From assembly GCF_900103825.1 (NCBI RefSeq), contig NZ_FNIF01000012.1, forward strand, positions 1-64,000: a DNA stretch of 64,000 nucleotides. Direction: 5' to 3'. Origin of the DNA: Paenibacillus sp. yr247. GTDB lineage: Bacteria > Bacillota > Bacilli > Paenibacillales > NBRC-103111. Of the stretch, positions 7,765 to 16,431 are shown piece after piece; positions within the stretch are counted from its first letter, which is position 1, and each line of letters starts with the position of its first letter. Both the position numbers and the translations under genes were made by a program. The notes below the pieces were generated by a model that was given only the letters and a program-made list of their open reading frames with translations, was not told where the DNA came from and ran no database searches.

Positions 7765-9054
7765 TTAAGTCGAAAAGTTCGCCTTGTTGTTTCGTATAAA
7801 CCGATAAATTTCTAGTAATAAAATATTGAGACTCAGCCAAACCCCGCCAAACACGTATCCCGCAACCACATCACTTGGATATTGAATGTCGAAATAAATA
7901 CGGCTAACGCCAACGAAAAATGAAACAGCAAGGACGAGTAAAAAAGCGCCAGATCGAGCCCACGTAGCGTTCACATGTCGAACCATTTGGTACGCGGCAA
8001 AACCTAAGAAAATGATTGTAATTAATGTCTGTTCGCTTGGAAATGTGTCTAAGAGGCTTTTAGGTCCTGTACGATGGAATAGTCGCCGCAATCCCTCATC
8101 CCAAATCTCGCCACCTATTAAGACAAACAATAAAAATCCAGCTTCAAGCATGCGGTCTTTTCCTTTTATAAGAATCCAAATATGCGATAGGGCAGCAATC
8201 GTTAGGAGTACCTGAAACGATGCCAAATACGCAAAACGATTCATCCATGCATCCCAGTTTTCATCGAATATGGCGTGAACGATATACGATGTGAGCGCAT
8301 CAAAATCAGCAAATTCATTCGCTAAAAAGTCTTGAATCAAGCCCGCCATTAAAATGAAAAGCGTGAGAAACGCTCCAAATGACATGAGAACCAGAAATTT
8401 AACTTTACCCAAGGAATGAAAATTTTTGACCCCTTTGTTCAGCCCAAGTACGGTTCCATCGTATAGCTGATTTCTGTACTTTCGAAACACATACACCACA
8501 ATGAAAGCCACTGCTGCAATGATTCCAGCTATGAGCAAATATTTCGTGATTGTATGATGGAACTGATCCCATTTGGGACCGAGGATTTTACCGAGAGATA
8601 TAAACGTGCCTGTCCAAATAAACGCTCCCGTATAAGCATAAACTATATACGTTCGAAAGGGCATACGTGTAACTCCCGAGAAATACCCCGTGAAATGTCG
8701 AACACCAGGAATAAAAAATGCAATAATTAAGAGTTTATTTCCATAGCGCTCAAACCATAGCGATGTGTTCTTTAACTTATCCGGTCCGAAATGAAATTTC
8801 GAACCATGTTTTTTAAAAAACGGCATTCCTAATTGGTACCCAATCCAATAGGAAATCGTCATCCCGATAGAAGCCCCAACTCCCGCCGTCAGAATGCTTA
8901 GAATCCAATTTAAATGCCCTTGAAACACCATAAGTCCTGCATATGTCATGAGAACTTCACCCGGTAAAGGCAAAGCTAAAAGTTCAAGCATTAGGGAAAT
9001 ACCTAAGACATAATACCCGTATTGATCGATTAAATTTTGCATAAAATGTGCCAC
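7765..9054 (-). CDS. DedA-family protein fused to degenerate PAP2 domain
   Basis: 429 residues from the GTG at 9054. GGAGG lies inside the longer frame that opens at 9066, which decides the start. The N-terminal about 200 residues are a DedA/VTT membrane domain: LALPLPGEV near residue 26, the FIPGVRHFTGYFSGV motif near 115-130, and GAFIWTGTF. DedA proteins include undecaprenyl-phosphate flippases. The C-terminal about 180 residues have a PAP2 layout, but all three catalytic motifs are altered: RRLFHRTGP for Kx6RP, FPSEQT for PSGH, and SRIYFDIQYPSD for SRx5HxxxD. Both catalytic histidines are Gln. The PAP2 half is therefore probably not a phosphatase. It lies directly upstream of the ECF sigma gene. 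Confidence 0.8.
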   Translation of the reverse strand: MAHFMQNLIDQYGYYVLGISLMLELLALPLPGEVLMTYAGLMVFQGHLNWILSILTAGVGASIGMTISYWIGYQLGMPFFKKHGSKFHFGPDKLKNTSLWFERYGNKLLIIAFFIPGVRHFTGYFSGVTRMPFRTYIVYAYTGAFIWTGTFISLGKILGPKWDQFHHTITKYLLIAGIIAAVAFIVVYVFRKYRNQLYDGTVLGLNKGVKNFHSLGKVKFLVLMSFGAFLTLFILMAGLIQDFLANEFADFDALTSYIVHAIFDENWDAWMNRFAYLASFQVLLTIAALSHIWILIKGKDRMLEAGFLLFVLIGGEIWDEGLRRLFHRTGPKSLLDTFPSEQTLITIIFLGFAAYQMVRHVNATWARSGAFLLVLAVSFFVGVSRIYFDIQYPSDVVAGYVFGGVWLSLNILLLEIYRFIRNNKANFST

Positions 9055-9150
9055 TTTTACCTCCATGAAAACATAATAACTAAAAAAGACTTATTATTGT
9101 TTAAAAAAGTTCAGATCATACCTAGTTATTTTTTACTTTCCCTAGATAAA

Positions 9151-9183
9151 AAATACCCTTGAGCTAGAAGCTCAAGGGTATTT
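9151..9183 (-). terminator. Perfect hairpin terminator after RND gene
   Basis: AAATACCCTTGAGCT/AGCTCAAGGGTATTT with a 3-base loop, and a T-run on the minus strand. It ends the PAP2-RND operon and separates it from the DedA gene. Confidence 0.85.
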
Positions 9184-9186
9184 GGA

Positions 9187-12100
9187 TTAAGATTTGGTGC
9201 TTTTCTTTACCAGCCACTCGTAAAACGTCGGAATGACAAGGAAACTGTTTAAAGTCGACGTAATCATACCGCCAATCACCACAATACCGAGTGTCTGTGA
9301 AATAACCGTATCTGAACTATGCGTTAATGCCAGTGGCAAAAGCGTTAAAATGGTGGTCCCAGCGGTCATGAAGATAGGTCTTACACGAGACAGACTACCT
9401 TGCATAATCGCATCTTTGAAAGCAAGACCTTCTTTACGGTTTCTCTCGATTTTATCAATCAATACAATGCCGTTGGTGACGACAATACCGGTAAGCATCA
9501 AGACGCCGATTAACGCGGCTAAGTTCCATTCTCCACCAAAGAGCATAAGAGCAAGCACAACACCACTTAAGGCAAGCGGGATGCTTAAGAGTACCGCCAT
9601 CGGAGCTCTCCAGCCTTTGAAGACTGCACTGGTGATAAGCAAGACTAGCAAGATGGAGAAAGCAACGGCAATGGACATATCCATAATCATTTGTTTAACC
9701 TGCTGTGTAATACCACCCATGGAATACGTTACTCCACTTGGTAGAGCGATGTTTTTAAATTTCTGGTCCACATCGCTTGAAACTTTGCTGATATCCTTTG
9801 AAGTGATTTGTACGGTAACAGTAGAGTAAGGCTGACCATCGCGTTCCTGAATAGATGATGGAGCCTTGCTAGGCGCGATAGTAGCCAATTGGTCGATCCT
9901 AATTTTTTGTCCATCTATTCCACTTACCGTTTCAGCAGCAAGAGCAGCAAGCACATCGGTTGAAGTTGCGTTTTCTTTTGATACCCGAGTGATATACATA
10001 TCAACTGGAATTAGCTTATGATCTGCCTGAATATCAAAGTCTTTCCCGCCTGTCATATACTGCCCGATTACTTTTTTAATATCTTCAACTTTGACTCCAG
10101 CTTGCTCTATCTTAGCCCGATCAAGTGTGATTGCATATTTAGGCGTTCCATTTGTTAAATCGGTTGCGCCTTGCACGCTAAGACCTTGTACTTCAACCAA
10201 CTTTTTTCTGACGAGCTGCGCCGCGTCGTCAAGTGTTTTTTGATCTGCTCCAGAAAGCATGATTTTCATCTGCTTATCATCGCCAGCAATACTTTGATTT
10301 GATACGGTATATACCACTTTTTGATTTAATGCAGGCAACGATCTTTGTAAGTCGGAAATTACAGAATCTACTTTATTTTTATCCTTTAATGCAACAGACA
10401 TGTTCGCTATATTTGGCTGCTGAATAAAACCACCTCCAGCATCAAATACATCGTCTGCTTGTGGTGTCATGGTCGAACCGAAATTTGCAGAAAAGGAGGC
10501 AACATTCGGATTTGATTTCAGTACGTTTTCGACCTTTTGTACTTCTCCATCAACCTCAGGAAGCGCGCTGCCTTTCGGAAGCTCAATTTGAATCGCTATA
10601 TCTCCCGAATTTGCCGTAGGCAGCAGGCTTACAGGAAGCGTGCTTGCAAATATCGCAGCAACGATGAAAATAAGTAGTGAAATCGAAGTAATCCATTTTT
10701 TATGACTAAACGCAAAACGCAGAATCGGTTTCATCATCGGTTCAAGTGTCACGGCTTTCGACGTGTCATTTCTCCAGCCCATAAAAGCAAAAGTTGGAAC
10801 GACAAGCATGGCGACAAAGAAAGATACAATTAGCGCAATCACAACAGACCATGCAAAGCCGGAGTAAGATGCGCTGATGACACCGCCAACCATAGCAATA
10901 GGTATATAAACAGCGATCGTTGTTGCTGTTGAGGCAAAAATTGCAGGTAGCATTTCTTTTACAGCAGTCGAAAGGACATGTAAGGTAGATTGGTCCTTAT
11001 TTTCCTGATATCTTCGATACATATTGTCAAGAACTACAATGGAATCATCTACAATTCTACCCATCGCAACAATGAGACCTGATACGGTCAAGATGTTAAG
11101 GGTTATCCCCATCGATTTCAAAACAGCAGTCGTAGCAAGTAGCGAAATCGGCAGCGAAACAGCAATTAGAAGCGTTGAACGCACATTGCGGAAAAAGAAG
11201 AAAACGCACAGCATCGAGAAGACACAACCTAAGAGCCCTTCACGAACAAGTCCCAAAAGAGAAGCATTTAATTCATGTTCGCGGTCGAGCATAGTTGTTA
11301 AAGAAAGATCGCCATTCTTAATGGGCGAAATTTGCGTAACGCGTTCTTTTACGTGTTTAGCTACGTCAGTAATGTTTGCTGAAGGCGTTTTTAATACATC
11401 CAAGAGGATGCTTGCCTTTCCGTTTGTACGTGATACGGTTTTAACGTCTGTCAGTGAGTGAGAAAGATCAGCCACATTTGAGAGTGGGACGCTTATGCCT
11501 TGTTTGTTTTTAATCAAAATATTGCCTAATTCTTGGTCAGTTAAGTTCCAACCATTCACTGTTAATGGAAATGAATCTTTGTTGTTAGATACTTTTCCCG
11601 TAGACCAATTCGGCAGCGCGGTAGCTAATGATTGATTTAGATCATCCATTGTTAATCCGCTCTTTGTTAAATCTTGCATTCTAACATTTAATACGTATCC
11701 GTTGTTCGCTGCGCCAGTAACACGCACATCTGCAACACCTGGAACGGATTTCAGTTGCTTAGCAATATCGGCTTCAACCGTTGAACGAAGTGCAGCGTCT
11801 TCTATATTAGTATTGTTTGCTGTTAAGCTGTAGCTCAAAATCGGAAATGAACTTGTTGTAACACGAGTCACAACCGGTGCCCCAACATCAGACGGTAAAG
11901 CGGCACTTGTTAGAGCTTGTTTAATTTCGCTCTCTGCTTGTTTCATATTAAAATCCATCGGATAGTACAAATTCATTAAAAGCCCGCCGTCATATGAATT
12001 TGTTTCAACATCCATTAAACCATCAGACGATCGAATGGCATCTTCAAGTTTAGGTGTTACATTTTGTTTGACTTGATCCGCTTGGTAAGAGGATGCTCGT

Positions 12101-12249
12101 ACCGAAACAAGTAGCGTCGTATTATTAATACCCGGCAGATAATCGCGCTGCATTTGAAAAGCTGAAATGCCTCCCCACGCTAAAATAAGCAACATACACA
12201 CAAAAACCAAAATCGCCCTTTGCATTGAGCCTTCAATTATTTTTTTCAT
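9187..12249 (-). CDS. RND-family efflux transporter (SwrC/AcrB-like)
   Basis: 1020 residues from the ATG at 12249 (GGGAG upstream); a longer frame to 12303 would run into the preceding gene. The build is classic HAE-RND: a first membrane helix at about 13-32, two large extracytoplasmic loops, and helices 2-6 and 8-12. The proton-relay aspartates appear in AMGRIVDDSIVVLDNMYRR near residue 400. C-terminal RVRPIFMTAGTTILTLLPLAL is the usual RND motif. In Bacilli such a pump (SwrC) exports surfactin-like lipopeptides and drugs without an outer-membrane partner. No membrane-fusion gene is nearby. It overlaps the PAP2 gene by 4 bp (ATGA), implying translational coupling. Confidence 0.88.
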   Translation of the reverse strand: MKKIIEGSMQRAILVFVCMLLILAWGGISAFQMQRDYLPGINNTTLLVSVRASSYQADQVKQNVTPKLEDAIRSSDGLMDVETNSYDGGLLMNLYYPMDFNMKQAESEIKQALTSAALPSDVGAPVVTRVTTSSFPILSYSLTANNTNIEDAALRSTVEADIAKQLKSVPGVADVRVTGAANNGYVLNVRMQDLTKSGLTMDDLNQSLATALPNWSTGKVSNNKDSFPLTVNGWNLTDQELGNILIKNKQGISVPLSNVADLSHSLTDVKTVSRTNGKASILLDVLKTPSANITDVAKHVKERVTQISPIKNGDLSLTTMLDREHELNASLLGLVREGLLGCVFSMLCVFFFFRNVRSTLLIAVSLPISLLATTAVLKSMGITLNILTVSGLIVAMGRIVDDSIVVLDNMYRRYQENKDQSTLHVLSTAVKEMLPAIFASTATTIAVYIPIAMVGGVISASYSGFAWSVVIALIVSFFVAMLVVPTFAFMGWRNDTSKAVTLEPMMKPILRFAFSHKKWITSISLLIFIVAAIFASTLPVSLLPTANSGDIAIQIELPKGSALPEVDGEVQKVENVLKSNPNVASFSANFGSTMTPQADDVFDAGGGFIQQPNIANMSVALKDKNKVDSVISDLQRSLPALNQKVVYTVSNQSIAGDDKQMKIMLSGADQKTLDDAAQLVRKKLVEVQGLSVQGATDLTNGTPKYAITLDRAKIEQAGVKVEDIKKVIGQYMTGGKDFDIQADHKLIPVDMYITRVSKENATSTDVLAALAAETVSGIDGQKIRIDQLATIAPSKAPSSIQERDGQPYSTVTVQITSKDISKVSSDVDQKFKNIALPSGVTYSMGGITQQVKQMIMDMSIAVAFSILLVLLITSAVFKGWRAPMAVLLSIPLALSGVVLALMLFGGEWNLAALIGVLMLTGIVVTNGIVLIDKIERNRKEGLAFKDAIMQGSLSRVRPIFMTAGTTILTLLPLALTHSSDTVISQTLGIVVIGGMITSTLNSFLVIPTFYEWLVKKSTKS

Positions 12250-12863
12250 TTTACATCTCCCTCTTTGTTTTTGTATTTTATAAACCGAAGTATGGTAACC
12301 CATAGCTTTTGTTCGACTTTTTCATATACGCCGATGCAAGCTTCTAAACATTTTTGAGTGATTTCAGACTTGATGAATAATCGATGAATTAATATTGCAC
12401 TTGTCATACCAATCATTGCGCCTGCTATCACGTCAAGTGGATAATGCACGCCAGTCCAAATACGCGACAAAGCTATTAAAGCAGCGAGCATTAACCAAGC
12501 GATACCATCCTTTTTTCGGAACATCCAAAAAGCTGTTGCAATAACAAAAGCGCCTGTTGCATGATCACTTGGAAATGACGCATTTGCTGGATGCTGTATT
12601 AATTGAATGACCGAATGATGAACAAATGGTCTGTCTCTATAAAAGAAATGTGAGATGATACCACCAACACCAAGTGCTGCGCAAACCGATAAAATGGCTT
12701 CAGCAACCATCTGCCGATTGTTTTGGGTCCTTGTGAACCAATATACAAAAACGCCAAGGTAAAACAGGTATTCAGCGTCTTGCGCCAAGAAACGCATGAT
12801 AGGATTTAAAAACGGATATGTTAGTGCCATATGATTGATGAACTGAAATATCTGATAATCCAA
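12246..12863 (-). CDS. PAP2-family (BcrC-like) undecaprenyl-diphosphatase
   Basis: 205 residues, TTG start (LQIFQFIN-type N-terminus). Motifs 2 and 3 are intact: FPSDHATGAF (about 97-106) and SRIWTGVHYPLDVIAG (about 130-145). Motif 1 reads ISHFFYRDRP, as in BcrC proteins where the first Lys varies. BcrC recycles undecaprenyl-PP and gives bacitracin resistance. Five to six membrane helices fit. It is the first gene of a two-gene operon with the RND pump, which suggests a shared cell-wall-antibiotic or lipopeptide role. In contrast to the PAP2 half of the DedA fusion, it looks active. Confidence 0.85.
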   Translation of the reverse strand: MDYQIFQFINHMALTYPFLNPIMRFLAQDAEYLFYLGVFVYWFTRTQNNRQMVAEAILSVCAALGVGGIISHFFYRDRPFVHHSVIQLIQHPANASFPSDHATGAFVIATAFWMFRKKDGIAWLMLAALIALSRIWTGVHYPLDVIAGAMIGMTSAILIHRLFIKSEITQKCLEACIGVYEKVEQKLWVTILRFIKYKNKEGDVK

Positions 12864-13095
12864 TTTTGTGACCTACTTTCTTGTTTTCTAAATACAAAGT
12901 AAAAGGACTGGACTAATGTCGTAAAAGTTCAGAATGGCTTCAAAAAAACATTTAATTATTTTACAGAATCGCTGTAATTGTTTTTAAAAGAGGCACCCTA
13001 AATAAAAAAATCCTGCACATTGTGCAGGTGGGGTGGTGACGTATCAAGGTAAATTTAATGTTTAGTGCACTACACGCAGCCCTTTTAAGCGTCCA

Positions 13096-13341
13096 CCTCT
13101 TGTATTACTGCAACAAAGAAACTATATCGGAGCTTGTCAAAATGAAGTTGTATCAACTGGTTCTATGATTATCACCTAGGATAGCGTCGGCATCTATGAT
13201 ATTGCAACAAAACCAGAATTCAGAGGTAGAGGCTTCGGTTCAGCAATGTTTAATTTCCTAATAACTGAAGCCCAAAAGCAAAATACGAGACCTTGCATAT
13301 TACTTGCATCTCCTTCAGTACAAATTTACACGGTAGTTTAA
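13096..13341 (+). pseudogene. GNAT acetyltransferase relic
   Basis: Translated in one frame, the stretch reads NYIGAC-NEVVSTGSMIIT, a stop (TAG), then DSVGIYDIATKPEFRGRGFGSAM and on to a stop at 13339. The acetyl-CoA-binding R-G-x-G-x-G/A motif (RGRGFG) is clear. The N-terminus and the last strands are missing and there is an in-frame stop, so it is dead. It lies just upstream of repeat R5. Bases 12864-13095 hold only a small CCTGCACA-type hairpin. Confidence 0.75.
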
Positions 13342-13378
13342 CTGCTTCATTAATTCAGATTTGTAATTGTTAAGAGAT

Positions 13379-13438
13379 TCCGCTAACGCTGAACGATAAT
13401 GTAGGAGCTTACCTCGAGGTAGCTCCTCTTTTTGTTCA
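13379..13438 (+). repeat. CTAACG repeat R5, left half (5' exon of the intron)
   Basis: CGCTAACGCTGAACGATAAT, hairpin AGGAGCT / AGCTCCT, then CTCTTTTTGTTCA. It matches the left two thirds of R1 module by module and is broken after TTCA by the group II intron. The right half resumes at 15359. Confidence 0.75.
13403..13434 (+). terminator. Terminator-like hairpin inside repeat R5
   Basis: AGGAGCT-T-ACCTCGAGGT-AGCTCCT followed by CTTTTTG. The intron begins a few bases after the T-run, the placement typical of introns that target terminators (known for bacterial class C). Confidence 0.7.
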
Positions 13439-13966
13439 GCGTGCCCAGAGGCACGCATTATCTAGTTGGTGCAAGTCCAACCACGGGAGGGACCAAGCCA
13501 CCCTTGTAGCTAGGATGCTTGCGTATGGCGAAATCTGTGCGTAAAAGCGCATCGACAAAAGTACTTGTCAGAGGCAGGGCGAGCGACATACCAGGCCGTA
13601 ACATCAAGTGAATCCTGCCGCATCGTCAAAGAGGCCTCGCAAGAGGGGCAAGAGGAAGCTGAGTCTCGTGAACATAGACGAAGGCCAAGGAAGCTGCGTA
13701 GATCTTGGAACAGCAGTGAAGAATCCTCCGGTGTAAAGGGATCGGCATGGTATGAAAGATAATGCAGTGAACTGGGGAGACCCTCCCCTGCACGGATTTT
13801 TTTTTAGAAACCGTAAAGAGACACTCTATAAGCTCGAAAAGCGAAGTGAGCCGTCTGTAGGAAGGGAGTCCGAGGGGCTCATAGTACCAAAGAACCGAAG
13901 GACAACATAACCTTCGGGAGGGAAGGAGCCCTGCTTTGTTTATGCTTTTTAAGGAGGTACGAGTGA

Positions 13967-15258
13967 GTGAATGCCAATCGGCTAACGACACCAAAGGAAA
14001 AAGTTCAACAACTCCAAGAAAAGCTAGGTCATGCAGCCGAGGAAAACAAGAAACGTAAGTTCCACGCCTTGTACGACAAGGTTCACAGATGGGACGTTCT
14101 ATGCGAAGCATGGAAAAGAGTGCGTGCTAACAAAGGTGCGGCTGGTATTGATGCCGTTACTCTTGCAGACATCGAAAAGCACGGGGAGATTTCGTTCATC
14201 AAGGAATGTCAGCGTGAACTACAAGAAGGCACCTACCATCCTGATCCAGTGAGACGTCAATACATTCCTAAAAAGGATGGAAAACAAAGACCGCTCGGAA
14301 TACCGACGGTTCGAGACCGAGTCGTACAAATGGCAACAAAACTAATGATTGAACCCATCTTTGAAGCGGATTTTCATGAAACATCCTTCGGATTTCGCCC
14401 GAAACGTGGTGCAAAAGAGCACTAGACCGAATCCGTAAAGCCTGCAACCGTAAAGGGAATTGGGTAGTCGACGTCGATATCCAAGGCTACTTCGACAACA
14501 TTAACCAAGACAAGCTAATGAAACTGGTGCAAATGCGCATCAATGACAGGCGGATATTGAAGTTAATTAGGAAGTGGTTACAAGCGGGAGTTATGGAAGA
14601 GGGATCGGTAAGACGCTCAGACTTAGGCATACCACAAGGTGGCGTCATCTCGCCGTTATTGGCGAATATCTACCTCAACTACTTCGACCAAATGTGGGAG
14701 AAACATGGAAAAGGAGTAGGTGAGTTGACACGGTACGCAGACGATATGGTTGTAGTTTGCAAGACGAAGAAAGAAGCGGACCATGCGTACAAACTCATCG
14801 TTACGATTATGGAGCGTTTAGAACTCACCTTACACCCCACCAAAACACGCATAGTAGGCTTGTGGATAGGAGACGAAGGATTCGACTTTCTAGGCATACA
14901 CCATCAGAAAACAAAAGCAGAAACATCCCGAGGCAACGTGTATGTCACAACGCAACAGTGGTTAACGAAAAAGGCAGAAGAACGCATACGAGAAGTGGTT
15001 AAAGAAAGACTTGCACCACCGAGTTCACGTTCACGCTCTTTTGAGGAACAGGTAGGATGGCTCAATCCTAAAATTCAAGGATGGAGAAATTACTACCACA
15101 CGACCTACAGCCATAGGAAATTAGCGAAGTTGGACTGGTACATACTGCAAAGGTTAACCCGTTGGTATGCTAAGAAAAGACAAAGAAATAGATGGATGGG
15201 TTCATTTCAAGAAGTTAAATATATTGCCAGACAAATGGGGCTTAAAACATTGTTGTAA
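13967..15258 (+). pseudogene. ltrA: Group II intron reverse transcriptase/maturase, frameshifted
   Basis: The first frame gives 152 residues, from the N-terminal WDVLCEAWKRVRANKGAAGIDAVTL motif through KKDGKQRPLGIPTVRDRVVQ to FGFRPKRGAKEH. One base is missing at about 14417; the expected continuation KEALDRIRKAC is found in the next frame. That frame runs on through DVDIQGYFDNI, GIPQGGVISPLLANIYL and the catalytic TRYADD to the maturase X domain (IQGWRNYYHTTY) and stops at 15258. There is no HNH endonuclease domain. A single indel inactivates an otherwise complete enzyme of about 430 residues. Confidence 0.88.
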
Positions 15259-15285
15259 TCCGCATGCTCATGATTGAAGAACATC

Positions 15286-15353
15286 GGAAAGCCGTATGAG
15301 GGAAAACTTCATGTACGGTTTGATGAGGAGGGGCTGAATATTCAGCCCTTTAC
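15286..15353 (+). ncRNA. Group II intron domains V and VI
   Basis: Domain V: AGCCGTATGA...TCATGTACGGTT with a GGAAAAC apical region. Domain VI: GGGCTGAA-TA-TTCAGCCC. Together they form the catalytic core and branch-point helix at the expected distance after the maturase stop. Confidence 0.75.
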
Positions 15354-15358
15354 TCTAG

Positions 15359-15374
15359 TTCAAGTAACGGGCAG
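15359..15374 (+). repeat. CTAACG repeat R5, right half (3' exon)
   Basis: TTCAAGTAACGGGCAG, identical to bases 435-450 of R1. Confidence 0.8.
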
Positions 15375-15460
15375 AAGAATGGAGTAAATCAAATACGAGC
15401 ATTTTGCACATTTATCGGTATGAACGGATAAATAGACGATTATATCATGCCCCCCGGTTG

Positions 15461-15490
15461 CATCCCCTCATATTGTAGTGCGAGGGGGTG
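15461..15490 (+). promoter_or_regulatory. Hairpin that buries the ribosome site
   Basis: CATCCCCTC pairs with GAGGGGGTG (one G-T pair, 12-base loop). The right arm contains the Shine-Dalgarno GGGGGTG, 7 bases before the ATG at 15498. This is a possible translational switch or thermosensor. Confidence 0.5.
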
Positions 15491-15497
15491 ATGAAAC

Positions 15498-15881
15498 ATG
15501 GCGCAACCGATAAATATCGGAGCAAATAGCATAGCTAAGATCGGCGATCGTTTTTTTATGATTGTTGAGGTGGAGGCGATAACAACCGGAGTTGAAATTG
15601 ATCCAGTATTTGGAGTGCGGACGACCGCACAACAAGCAGCAGCACTCCTTCGTGCAGGTGTAAAGCGTACGACATTTGCAAAAGTAGATCCGAAACCTAC
15701 TAGCACAACGAAAGTCGAGTTGAAAGGCGTATTGTTTGCCAACGGACGGATTTTCAAGGTATTCGACGTGGAAAACGCGACGAGCGACATTTCCGTCTTA
15801 GTCCGGATCAACCTAGCGCAGGCGCAAAGGCTTATCCGAAACGGTACACGTATCATCAAGGTTTATAGAAAACCATTTTAA
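15498..15881 (+). CDS. Small protein with two internal repeats, unknown
   Basis: 127 residues, no signal peptide or membrane segment. Two halves of about 45 residues resemble each other: IAKIGDRFFMIVEVEAI...TAQQAAALLRAGVKR (10-56) and VLFANGRIFKVFDVEN...NLAQAQRLIRNGTRI (75-122). Each is a beta-rich segment followed by an Ala/Leu helix, suggesting a duplicated small domain. No family was recognised; a spore or cell-surface accessory role would be a guess. The ribosome site is sequestered in a hairpin. A single gene flanked by repeats R5 and R6. Confidence 0.65.
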   Translation: MAQPINIGANSIAKIGDRFFMIVEVEAITTGVEIDPVFGVRTTAQQAAALLRAGVKRTTFAKVDPKPTSTTKVELKGVLFANGRIFKVFDVENATSDISVLVRINLAQAQRLIRNGTRIIKVYRKPF

Positions 15882-15886
15882 AACAG

Positions 15887-15913
15887 AAAAGGAGCTGCGT
15901 ACAAAGCTCCTTT
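15887..15913 (+). terminator. Terminator after the duplicated-domain gene
   Basis: AAAGGAGCT...AGCTCCTTT, 6 bp past the stop. Confidence 0.7.
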
Positions 15914-16431
15914 CAAGTACAAACTCATTGGATTGGTACATATTTCTACACATCATGGTTCAAGTAAGTTTTTTACAGAGAGCCCCTGTATGTTGCATTT
16001 CATTCAACTACAGTAATTGATTAAACTAACGGAGAACGTTAGTTCAATAAACAGCGGCTGCCTTGATGCGTTTCCATTGTCGGTCACGGGCTAATTACCG
16101 TTGCTGCCTTACTCTTAATGCTATATAGCGATTTGGCAAGCGGACTTTCTTTTGGAGTCATCTTTAACGTGTTCTGTTGCCTGTCATGCTGTGGATGCTC
16201 AGTTCCCTTCTAATTAAGACTGTACACATGTTTTGGGCACAAGTCCTCTCTAAAAGCTACTGGACTTATGGATATCTTCAACTTTTTCGATGATATCGCC
16301 TGCATCTGACCAAAATTTCCCGCCGACACTGTATCGTTTCCCGAGTTCGTTAGCAGTTCGGAGCCGACTGCCGTAGTTTTAGCCTGTGAGATGGTAAACA
16401 GTCTTTTCGTGTTTCCTTTTATGCGGAGGAT
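15914..16431. other. Non-coding stretch with one coding-like fragment
   Basis: Apart from repeat R6 (16021) no gene is seen. On the minus strand, about 16260-16390 translates without stops to a fragment containing YGSRLRTANELGKRYSVGGK then FWSDAGDIIEKVEDI. It has no start and looks like a C-terminal relic of an unidentified protein. Confidence 0.4.
16021..16047 (+). repeat. CTAACG repeat R6, nearly perfect palindrome
   Basis: TTAAACTAACG-GAGA-ACGTTAGTTCAA. This copy best shows the ancestral palindrome, arms of 11 bases with one mismatch. Confidence 0.75.

Larger units (their letters stand above)
13441..15356 (+). mobile_element. Group II intron inserted in repeat R5
   Basis: The 5' end begins near GTGCCCAGAGGCAC (13441, possibly 13439). 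It is followed by about 520 bases of structured G-rich RNA-like sequence, an internal maturase gene (13967-15258), and domains V and VI at about 15286-15353. Joining TTTTTGTTCA on the left to TTCAAGTAACGGGCAG on the right restores the sequence seen uninterrupted at R1. The exact 3' nucleotide (15353-15358) cannot be fixed by eye. The maturase is frameshifted, so the intron is probably immobile unless helped in trans. Confidence 0.85.

Noticed and set aside
9233-11461. Plus-strand open frames inside the RND gene
   Set aside because: Antisense shadows of a conserved 1020-residue gene, no ribosome sites, improbable composition.
13626-14111. 161-residue minus-strand frame in the intron
   Set aside because: Antisense of the intron RNA and maturase 5' end.
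15440-15859. 139-residue minus-strand frame
   Set aside because: Complement of the 127-residue gene that has a good ribosome site on the plus strand.
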